This document shows, in pieces, positions 1 through 6,307 of a DNA stretch of 13,397 nucleotides. The position numbers were made by a program, and so were the translations under genes. This stretch comes from Opitutales bacterium (GTDB taxonomy: Bacteria > Verrucomicrobiota > Verrucomicrobiia > Opitutales > Opitutaceae): the NCBI GenBank assembly GCA_021772595.1, contig JAJFLS010000618.1, positions 1-13,397 of the forward strand, read 5' to 3'. Numbering within the stretch: the stretch's first letter is position 1; every line of letters starts with the position of its first letter. The notes beneath the pieces were generated by a model. That model searched no databases, was not told the DNA's origin, and saw only the letters and a list, made by a program, of their open reading frames with translations.

Positions 1-1
1 G

Positions 2-781
2 ACCAAGCGCGACCAGCCCTTCTTTCTTTTCCATTCCACCCAAGCAGTCCACCTCCCCTCCTTCCCAGCCAACCGATTTAAAGGAAAGACCGACGCCGGG
101 CCACACGGCGATTTCATTCACGGACTGGATTATGTTGTAGGAGAATTATTGAATACACTCGATCAACTTGAAGTCGCTAATAACACCTTAGTTATTCTAG
201 CGAGCGACAATGGCCCGGAAGTTCCCAGCGTAATCGCCATGCGCAAAAACTATGAACACGATGGGGCTCACCCTTGGCGCGGCATGAAACGCGATCAATG
301 GGAAGGCGGCCACCGCGTCCCGTTCATCGCCCGTTGGCCTGGCAAGATCGCCCCCGGTAGCATTAGCGACCAAACGATATGCCAAACCGATGTCATGGCA
401 ACCTGCGCGAGCATAACCGGATACGAACTTCCCGACAATGCGGCCGAGGACAGCTACAATATTCTCCCCGCGCTTCTCGGCGAAGATGATGGCAAGGCAA
501 TCCGGCCTTATACGCTGCACCAAACGAACCGACTCGGACTAGCCATTCGACGCGGTCCCTGGAAATACCTCGATCATCAGGGATCCGCGGGCAACCGATA
601 CGAACAAGAGAGACTCGCTCCTTTCCGGATTTCCGATTCCGCGCCCGACGCTCCTGGCCAACTCTACAGTCTGGATACCGATCCCGGCGAGATAACAAAC
701 CTCTACTACAAGCGCCCTGAACTCGTCAAAGAGCTCAAGGCCATTCTAGAAAAAAGCAAGCGAACCGGCCGCAGCCGATGA
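2..781 (+). CDS. Type I sulfatase, C-terminal part (gene starts before the window)
   Basis: The frame is open from base 2, so the 5' end lies outside the window; the TTG at 149 is internal. About 259 residues are visible. Family features of the type I sulfatase C-terminal half are clear: a TQAVHLP segment near residue 17 that matches the substrate/metal-proximal His of the family, the metal pair D-N in ASDNG, and the Lys in GMKRDQWEGGHR followed by FIARWPGKI. It ends with the usual LYSLDTDPGEITNL block. The formylglycine motif and first metal Asp pair are not visible. The GMKRDQWEGGHRVPF to AAEDSYNILPALLG section resembles the sulfatase at 4352-5908, so the two look like the same broad subfamily (S1_15-like, from memory). 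The role is hydrolysis of sulfate esters on a glycan, probably periplasmic. It is the first of four tandem sulfatases; a REP-like element separates it from the next gene. Confidence 0.9.
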   Translation, partial: TKRDQPFFLFHSTQAVHLPSFPANRFKGKTDAGPHGDFIHGLDYVVGELLNTLDQLEVANNTLVILASDNGPEVPSVIAMRKNYEHDGAHPWRGMKRDQWEGGHRVPFIARWPGKIAPGSISDQTICQTDVMATCASITGYELPDNAAEDSYNILPALLGEDDGKAIRPYTLHQTNRLGLAIRRGPWKYLDHQGSAGNRYEQERLAPFRISDSAPDAPGQLYSLDTDPGEITNLYYKRPELVKELKAILEKSKRTGRSR

Positions 782-810
782 AACCTATGAACCGTAGGAT
801 CGGCTTTCGA

Positions 811-892
811 CAGTCCTCCGTAGCCTCGGCGAAGGATGGAACGCCGCGATCCCAGTCCAGTCGTTCCATCGCGGCGTAAAGCCGCTCCTACA
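811..892 (-). repeat. REP-like palindromic element with a GTAG head
   Basis: Read on the - strand, 863-892 begins TGTAGGAG and carries the hairpin GCGGC-TTTAC-GCCGC (+ strand arms 871-875 and 881-885). A GTAG head before a short GC hairpin is the layout of REP sequences mobilised by RAYT (TnpA-REP) transposases. A second, mutually exclusive structure exists: ACGCCGCGAT at 841-850 is a perfect 10-bp inverted partner of ATCGCGGCGT at 868-877. The adjoining 811-840 stretch (TCCTCCGTAGCC...GAAGGATGGA) is an imperfect palindrome and looks like a further repeat module. The element lies just upstream of the sulfatase at 905. Copy number in the genome is not visible here. Confidence 0.6.
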
Positions 893-904
893 AGAAATTT
901 CATT

Positions 905-2434
905 GTGAAATACCCATTTTCAATTTTCCTATTTTCAATCTTAAATGGCCTGCTATTCGCCTCAGGCGAATCTCGCCCAAACATCCTCTACATCATGTCG
1001 GATGATCACGCCGCCCACGCGATCAGCGCCTACGGTGGACGGCTGGCCAAGGTTGCCCCGACGCCCAACCTGGACCGCCTCGCTCGCGAAGGCATGCGCT
1101 TCACCAATGCCTTCGTTACCAATTCCATTTGCACGCCCAGCCGAGCCGTTATCTGGACGGGCAAATACTCTCACAACAACGGCGTCTACAAGTTCACTGG
1201 ACTCGATCAAAGCCAGCCGACGCTTCCCAAGTACATGCAAGCCCACGGCTACCAAACGGGATTCGTAGGGAAATATCACCTACACACCAATCCAGTGGGT
1301 TTCGATCACTGGTCAATCCTGCCTGGCCAAGGCAGGTACCACGATACCGCATTCATCGAGATGGGTGACGAACATCCGTCTGGCGTCGTGCGCCAAGGCA
1401 AGCAGACGCCCAACCCCGGCTGGCACAGTTCCGACATTATCACGAAAAAAGCACTCGATTGGTTCAAGGACGTCCGCGATCCCGAGCAACCCTTTTTCTA
1501 CATGCTGCACTACAAAGCGCCGCACGACCTCTGGCAACACGCTCATCGCTACGACGACTATCTCGCCGATGTCGAAATCCCCGAACCCGACACCCTCTTC
1601 GATCACGGCTCAGGACGCTCCCCCGCTCTCGATCAAAGCACCCAGGAAATTGGCGGACGCTCAAATCACACTCAGTTCACGCCAGAGATCAAGGCGATGC
1701 CCGACAGCCCTGCCAAACGCCGCCTCGTCTACCAAGAATACATGAAGCGCTACCTGCGCTGCGTCAAAGGCGTCGACGACAACATCGGCAAAGTCCTCGA
1801 CTACCTCGACAAATCCGGACTCTCGGAAAACACCATCGTCATCTACACGGCCGACCAAGGCTTCTTCCTCGGAGAACATGGCCTCTACGACAAGCGCATC
1901 ATCTACGAAGAAGCTCTGCGCGTGCCCCTAATCGCTCGCTGGCCCGGCAAGATCCAGGCAGGTTCCGTTCGCGACGAACTCGTCCTCAATCTCGACTACC
2001 CAGAAACCATTCTCGATCTCGCAGGTCACCCCGTTCCCGAGGACATGCAAGGCCGTAGCCTCAAGCCGCTTCTCACCGGAAAAACTGCAAGCGATTGGCG
2101 CCAGTCATTCTACTATCGCTACTACTACTCCCATTTCGACACGCCAAGCCACTGGGGTCTGCGCAGTCAAAATCACAAACTCATCTACTGGGACACGCGC
2201 GACGAATGGGAACTCTACGATCTCGAATCTGATCCCCAAGAAACGAACAATCTCGCCGCAAATCCCGAATGGAGCGCTACGCTCGTCAAACTCAAATCCG
2301 AGCTTCGTACACTACAGCGCCAAGCAGGCGACAACCCCAAAGACATCGGCGATCACCCCCGAACCGGCAACGCCGCGCTCGACGAATTCGAAGCTGCTCG
2401 CATCGCACGCCAGGCAGCCAACAAGAAACCGTAG
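905..2434 (+). CDS. Secreted sulfatase, S1_11 / N-acetylglucosamine-6-sulfatase-like
   Basis: Type I sulfatase of about 509 residues. The chosen start is GTG at 905, because an in-frame ATG at 836 lies inside the REP-like element and would put a charged extension before the signal peptide (KYPFSIFLFSILNGLLFASG). Metal Asp pair D33-D34 sits in MSDDH. The formylglycine motif is C76-T-P-S-R80. Further active-site residues are K123 and H125 (GKYHLH), H207 (KAPHD), D317-Q318 (TADQGF) and K330 (YDKR). The FDHWSILPGQGRYHD segment, the DQGFFLGEHG pattern and a C-terminal DUF4976-like block (FYYRYYY, HWGLRSQNHKLIY, WELYDLESDPQE) are typical of enzymes annotated as mucin-desulfating or GlcNAc-6-sulfatases. 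The subfamily is assigned from memory, so the substrate is tentative. It would act in the periplasm after Cys-to-formylglycine conversion. No clear Shine-Dalgarno is seen. Confidence 0.9.
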   Translation: MKYPFSIFLFSILNGLLFASGESRPNILYIMSDDHAAHAISAYGGRLAKVAPTPNLDRLAREGMRFTNAFVTNSICTPSRAVIWTGKYSHNNGVYKFTGLDQSQPTLPKYMQAHGYQTGFVGKYHLHTNPVGFDHWSILPGQGRYHDTAFIEMGDEHPSGVVRQGKQTPNPGWHSSDIITKKALDWFKDVRDPEQPFFYMLHYKAPHDLWQHAHRYDDYLADVEIPEPDTLFDHGSGRSPALDQSTQEIGGRSNHTQFTPEIKAMPDSPAKRRLVYQEYMKRYLRCVKGVDDNIGKVLDYLDKSGLSENTIVIYTADQGFFLGEHGLYDKRIIYEEALRVPLIARWPGKIQAGSVRDELVLNLDYPETILDLAGHPVPEDMQGRSLKPLLTGKTASDWRQSFYYRYYYSHFDTPSHWGLRSQNHKLIYWDTRDEWELYDLESDPQETNNLAANPEWSATLVKLKSELRTLQRQAGDNPKDIGDHPRTGNAALDEFEAARIARQAANKKP

Positions 2435-2451
2435 CTCAGTGATTAGAAAAT

Positions 2452-2527
2452 CTTTGCGACTTTGCGGCTTCGCGCGAAACTCCATTCACAACTAGAAAAT
2501 TTCCCGCGAAGCCGCTAAGACGCGAAG
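2452..2527. repeat. Long imperfect inverted repeat of periodic TTTGCG/TTCGCG phrases
   Basis: Arms 2452-2479 and 2500-2527 are inverted copies of each other, identical at 24 of 28 positions, separated by 20 bases. Within each arm the hexamer TTTGCG, TTAGCG or TTCGCG recurs every 8 bases and the arm ends in GAAA. The element fills most of the 124-bp gap between two sulfatase genes. It could form a strong hairpin in the transcript and might act as a terminator or attenuator, but there is no T-tract right after it, so a dispersed repeat is the better call. Confidence 0.65.
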
Positions 2528-2558
2528 AAATAACCCTCAAGAAGCAATCTCCCTACCA

Positions 2559-4181
2559 ATGCGCATAACCTACCAAACGCTCACTCTCCTATTCCTCCTA
2601 AACTTAATCGGCTGCTCTTCCGACTCAAAAGAAGGATCTTCCGAATCCACTCGCCCACCTGTGGTGAGCTTACCTGGCCTGAGCAACGCCGAAGGGTCGA
2701 AGCCAAACATCATTTTCCTTCTAACAGACGACCAGCGCGACGACACCTTCGGCGCAATGGGGCATCCCTTCGTCAAGACTCCCAACTTCGACAAGCTGCT
2801 CGAACAATCCGTCCGCTTCACCAATACCTACACCGCCGAACCCGTATGCGCGCCCAGTCGCGTATCCCTCTTAACCGGAATGCACGAACGCGTTCACGGC
2901 ATCGGCTTCACCTCCTCCTACCAACTCACCGAAGAACAATGGGAACGCTCCTATCCGTCCCTCCTGCGCGCATCCGGCTACTTCACCGGCTTCGTCGGAA
3001 AAATCGGCGTCGAATACTATACTTTCAAAGGAAACGCAGCCGACAAATTCGACTACTGGTGGGGTCACGATGGATGGACGAAATTTCTTCCTAAAAATTC
3101 CAGTTCCAACAGCACCCGCCCCTACCACAAGGCAAAGAACACCGTGATCACATCGATCATGGGCGAAGCGATGGGCGACTTCCTCGACCACACCCCAAAA
3201 GACAAACCGTTTTGCCTATCGGTTAGCCTCAATGTGCCGCACGGCTCTCAAACCACCAGCATGTATGAAGATTATGATGACTGGAGAAAAATGACGCGGC
3301 CCGCCAATGAAAACTCAGAACTACAAGGGACTGAGTTTTACGACAGACTCTACCGAGATCTGGACATAGAGATTCCAGCAGAAACCGCCACCGATCCCTA
3401 CCGCTTCATTCCCCAGTTCATTATGGACCAGGAAAAGGGCCGCAAAACCCAAACCTACCAGTACAACTATACCCGCAAAACAAATACCGAACACCACATC
3501 CGCTACTACCAAACCATCTCCGGCCTCGATAAGGTAATTGGAGAATTGCTCGCGGATCTCGAACGGCGCGATTTAATGGAAAACACCGTTATCATCTACG
3601 GCAGTGATCACGGCCTGCTCATGGGCGACTACGGCATGGGCGGCAAATCACTCCTCTACGACTTGGCCTCCAAGATCCCCTGCTTCGTATTCGATTCACG
3701 CCTACCTGAAGATCAACGTGGAAGAGAACTCGACCAACTCGTTTCCAGTTTGGACATCACGCGCACGATTCTCGACTACGCAGATGTCGAGCCCATCGAA
3801 TTCATGGAAGGAGCCAGCCTTCGTCCATTGGTCCACAACGAGTCTACAGAGTGGCGCGACGAGCTATTCCTCGAGAGCCTCTATACAGGTCGGGACAATC
3901 CATTCCAAGAAGGCATGCGCCTCGGAAAATGGAAATACATCCGGATGTATGATGGCGTCGGCAAGTACGCTGAAATAGATGTTGATTTCAAAGACCGCGC
4001 CCCGGAATTCGAAATGCTATTCGATCTAGACGCCGACCCCAAAGAAATGAACAATCTCATCGAGGAAATGGCAGACAGCGAAATCCTCGCTTCATTAAGA
4101 TCGAAAACCGCCGCCAATTCCGTAACCATGAATCAACGACGCGAACAATTCAAAGATGCCGTAGCCATCCAAAGCAGATAG
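2559..4181 (+). CDS. Lipoprotein type I sulfatase, subfamily not assigned
   Basis: Protein of 540 residues. The N-terminus MRITYQTLTLLFLLNLIGC has a lipobox (L16-I-G-C19), so a membrane-anchored lipoprotein is predicted, followed by a Ser-rich linker to about residue 48. Catalytic core: D57-D58 in LLTDDQ, formylglycine motif C97-A-P-S-R101, H228 in NVPHGS, D350-H351 in GSDHG and K363 in GGKSLLYD. The position usually filled by His in GKxH is Gly here (K148-I-G150-V-E). The C-terminal part has the LFDLDADPKEMNNL block. The mid-region (235-320) is rich in Tyr and charged residues and may form the substrate pocket. The length is normal for the family. It is third in the sulfatase row, flanked by inverted repeats on both sides. 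The exact substrate cannot be told from sequence alone. Confidence 0.9.
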   Translation: MRITYQTLTLLFLLNLIGCSSDSKEGSSESTRPPVVSLPGLSNAEGSKPNIIFLLTDDQRDDTFGAMGHPFVKTPNFDKLLEQSVRFTNTYTAEPVCAPSRVSLLTGMHERVHGIGFTSSYQLTEEQWERSYPSLLRASGYFTGFVGKIGVEYYTFKGNAADKFDYWWGHDGWTKFLPKNSSSNSTRPYHKAKNTVITSIMGEAMGDFLDHTPKDKPFCLSVSLNVPHGSQTTSMYEDYDDWRKMTRPANENSELQGTEFYDRLYRDLDIEIPAETATDPYRFIPQFIMDQEKGRKTQTYQYNYTRKTNTEHHIRYYQTISGLDKVIGELLADLERRDLMENTVIIYGSDHGLLMGDYGMGGKSLLYDLASKIPCFVFDSRLPEDQRGRELDQLVSSLDITRTILDYADVEPIEFMEGASLRPLVHNESTEWRDELFLESLYTGRDNPFQEGMRLGKWKYIRMYDGVGKYAEIDVDFKDRAPEFEMLFDLDADPKEMNNLIEEMADSEILASLRSKTAANSVTMNQRREQFKDAVAIQSR

Positions 4182-4202
4182 AAATCTCAAAACAATATTT
4201 AC

Positions 4203-4335
4203 GCCCGCAGATTAAGCAGATCATCACAGATAAAAGTTCACAAAGAATATATCCCCCACAAGCCCGACTCCAAAACAAGCCTCAACATTTCCACCCCTCA
4301 TCAATCACCTGAGTCCATTTGCGTAATCTGCGGGC
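4203..4335. repeat. Inverted repeat of ATCTGC phrases flanking an intergenic spacer
   Basis: The 16-base arm at 4203-4218 (GCCCGCAGATTAAGCA) is matched in inverse orientation at 4320-4335 with 15 of 16 positions, 101 bases apart. On the - strand the left copy extends as ATCTGTGATG-ATCTGCTTA-ATCTGCGGGC, where ATCTG recurs every 9-10 bases. The right copy ends 16 bases before the ATG of the next sulfatase, so it would be in that gene's 5' leader. Nothing else recognisable is present in the 170-base gap 4182-4351. Confidence 0.6.
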
Positions 4336-4351
4336 AAAACCTCAAGCAAAT

Positions 4352-5908
4352 ATGAAACTCCCCACTCTTCTTTTCGCCTTCCTCGCATTTCACTCTTCAC
4401 CTTTCACCCTTCACTCTTCGCCCCTGCCCAACATCGTCATCATCTACGCCGACGATCTCGGATACGGCGACGTCCAATGCTACAATCCGGAGCGCGGCAA
4501 GATCCCGACCCCAAACATCGACCGCATCGCTCACGAAGGGATGCGCTTCACCGATGCCCACTCCTCTTCCGGAGTCTGCTCGCCTTCGCGATACACGCTT
4601 CTCACCGGGCGTTATCACTGGCGGACTCGCCTCCAAAGGGGAATCGTCGGACGCTGGGAACCACCTGTAATCACACCCGATCGTCTGACTATTGCCAGCC
4701 TCGCCAAACAAGCGGGATACAACACAGCCTGCATCGGGAAGTGGCATTTGGGCTGGAACTGGCCAATCGCCGAAGGAGAAAAAGAACTGTTCCTAACGGG
4801 TGGATACGGAGGCAAGAAGGATATCACCGCCACCGATGCGCATCGAAAAGCGTGGGCGAAAGCCTTTTCCCAACCCATTGGAGGCGGACCGACCACCAAT
4901 GGATTCGATACCTATTTCGGAACGGACGTCCCCAATTGGCCGCCTTACTGTTTCATTGAAAAAGACCGTACCGTGGGAATTCCGAGCGAGTTCGCAAACA
5001 TCGAACTCTTCGAGGAAAACCAAGCCAGCGTGCAAGGACCTGCCATCGACGATTGGACCCTAGAACCCATCCTGCCCGAATTGGGAAAACGGGCCGTCGC
5101 CTATATCCAAAACGAATCCAAGAAATCAGCTCCCTACTTGCTGCATATGCCGCTCACTTCTCCGCACACGCCAATCGCAGTAAACGAAGCCTGGAAAGGA
5201 AAGAGCGGCTTGAATCCCTATGCGGATTTGGTCATGGAAACCGATGCTGTAATCGGTCAATTTCTACAGGCGATTGATAAAAGCGGCGAAGCGGATAACA
5301 CCCTCGTCATATTTACCTCCGATAATGGGTGCGCTCCTTACATCGGAGGCAAGTATCTTGAAGAAATGGGGCACTACCCAAGCGGTCCGTTACGCGGATA
5401 CAAATCAGACGTTTGGGAAGGCGGACATCGCGTAGCCTTCATCGTTCGTTGGCCAGAAGTCGTTGCAGCCAGCAGCGTATGCGATCAACTGATACACCAA
5501 GCCGACGTATTCGCGACTCTCGCTGGCATATTGGACAAAGAGATCCCCGAAAACGCAGGAGAAGACAGTTTTAGCTTATACGGCCTCCTGAAAGGAGACG
5601 ACAAGCCGGTCCGCACAAACGCGGTCAGCTGCTCCAGCAAAGGCCTGCCGAGCATTCGTTCTGAAAACTGGAAACTCATCCTCGGCCCCGGCTCAGGCGG
5701 CTGGGCCGAAGGCAGCGAAGACGAGCCAATCCAGTTGTACAATCTCGAAAATGATATCGGAGAAACCGAGAACCTCGCAGACCAGCAACCCGAACGCGTC
5801 GCCGACATGAAAGCCGTACTAGACTCAATGATACAATTCGGACGCAGCACTCCCGGCCCCGCACAATCAAACGATGTCACCGTCGTGAGATACCCCATAG
5901 AACCATAA
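4352..5908 (+). CDS. Secreted sulfatase, S1_15-like
   Basis: Type I sulfatase of 518 residues from the ATG at 4352. An upstream in-frame TTG at 4319 lies inside the inverted repeat and would bury the signal peptide, so it was not used. The leader is MKLPTLLFAFLAF followed by a seven-residue repeat HSSPFTL/HSSPLPN encoded by heptanucleotide tandem DNA. Catalytic residues: D34-D35 (YADDLGYGD), C76-S-P-S-R80 as formylglycine motif, K130 and H132 (GKWHLG), H272 (TSPHTP), D324-N325 (SDNG) and K351 (GYKSDVWEGGHR). The SSGVCSPSRYTLLTGRYHW signature and GWNWPI are typical of S1_15-type sulfatases, several of which cleave 6-O-sulfate from galactose-type sugars; the substrate here is inferred only. The second half resembles the partial sulfatase at the left edge, suggesting paralogues. 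Confidence 0.9.
   Translation: MKLPTLLFAFLAFHSSPFTLHSSPLPNIVIIYADDLGYGDVQCYNPERGKIPTPNIDRIAHEGMRFTDAHSSSGVCSPSRYTLLTGRYHWRTRLQRGIVGRWEPPVITPDRLTIASLAKQAGYNTACIGKWHLGWNWPIAEGEKELFLTGGYGGKKDITATDAHRKAWAKAFSQPIGGGPTTNGFDTYFGTDVPNWPPYCFIEKDRTVGIPSEFANIELFEENQASVQGPAIDDWTLEPILPELGKRAVAYIQNESKKSAPYLLHMPLTSPHTPIAVNEAWKGKSGLNPYADLVMETDAVIGQFLQAIDKSGEADNTLVIFTSDNGCAPYIGGKYLEEMGHYPSGPLRGYKSDVWEGGHRVAFIVRWPEVVAASSVCDQLIHQADVFATLAGILDKEIPENAGEDSFSLYGLLKGDDKPVRTNAVSCSSKGLPSIRSENWKLILGPGSGGWAEGSEDEPIQLYNLENDIGETENLADQQPERVADMKAVLDSMIQFGRSTPGPAQSNDVTVVRYPIEP
4389..4423 (+). repeat. Heptanucleotide tandem repeat (TTCACNN, 5 units) inside a sulfatase signal sequence
   Basis: TTCAC occurs at 4389, 4396, 4403 and 4410, and TTCGC at 4417, an exact 7-base spacing for five units. 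The stretch lies in the coding region of the S1_15-like sulfatase, just after its hydrophobic leader, and encodes a heptapeptide repeat because 21 bases hold three units and seven codons. Seven is not a multiple of three, so gain or loss of one unit would shift the frame upstream of the whole catalytic domain. The units differ at positions 6-7 and the last also at position 4, which lowers slippage potential. Confidence 0.8.
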
Positions 5909-6024
5909 CAACCATCAAACTACCGAGTAACCAGTAGCTCAGTGCTTCAAGCCTCAGCAATCTTGCCCCACCTCAAATTCCTTCCAAACCCCAATGGTGA
6001 AGATCGAAATCACGATATTTACAA

Positions 6025-6054
6025 CCACAGAGTTCATGGAGGTATGGAGAAAAG
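6025..6054. repeat. CACAGAG/CATGGAG phrase repeat in the 5909-6121 spacer
   Basis: The stretch CCACAGAGTTCATGGAG continues into GTATGGAGAAAAG, with GAG recurring at 6030, 6039 and 6047. This matches the style of CACAGAG-type intergenic phrases seen in several environmental bacterial phyla (recalled, not searched). A short frame, 5994-6200 on +, reads through it and was not called as a gene. Apart from this phrase nothing recognisable is seen between 5909 and 6121. Confidence 0.45.
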
Positions 6055-6121
6055 ATAGACACCCCCACCTCCGTTCCACTTTAACGAACCGCCGAATACA
6101 CTTCAACATTCACACTTCATC

Positions 6122-6307
6122 CTATATTTCTATGCTCCGCTTCTTCCGCACCATCTGCACCAACGTCAAGGCGGCATCGGCGATGCCTAGAGCAGTGTAA
6201 CTGAAAGTAAATCTTTTCGGAGTCGCGTTATGAAAATCAACGGAGCGCAGCTGGTTGCTCGCCATGATCTCGATCGCCTTGTACGGTCGTACGACTCTAG
6301 GTCTCAT
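6122..6307 (-). CDS. Small hypothetical protein overlapping the MBL-fold gene stop
   Basis: Frame of 61 residues on -, with its ATG at 6307-6305 overlapping the TGA of the upstream MBL-fold gene (ATGA), an arrangement compatible with translational coupling. The middle and end read ASNQLRSVDFHNATPKRFT then ALGIADAALTLVQMVRKK, which looks like natural protein sequence with an amphipathic C-terminal helix and a basic tail. No signal peptide or known motif is seen. The start region crosses a 10-bp palindrome (GTCGTACGAC, 6286-6295). The nearest purine-rich AGGAG is about 16 bases before the ATG, too far to be convincing. It could be a real small protein, a remnant, or part of a repeated genomic element; I do not recognise it. 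Confidence 0.3.
   Translation of the reverse strand: MRPRVVRPYKAIEIMASNQLRSVDFHNATPKRFTFSYTALGIADAALTLVQMVRKKRSIEI

Noticed and set aside
836..904. Upstream in-frame ATG extending the S1_11-like sulfatase by 23 residues
   Set aside because: The extension is encoded by the REP-like element and would place a charged segment before the signal peptide.
2431..5944. GTAGCTCAGTG at 2431-2441 and 5934-5944, resembling a tRNA D-arm
   Set aside because: No anticodon arm, T-arm or acceptor stem follows either copy; both simply lie at or after sulfatase stop codons.
5994..6200. 68-codon frame on the + strand
   Set aside because: It covers the CACAGAG phrase repeat and overlaps the opposite small ORF; composition is not protein-like.
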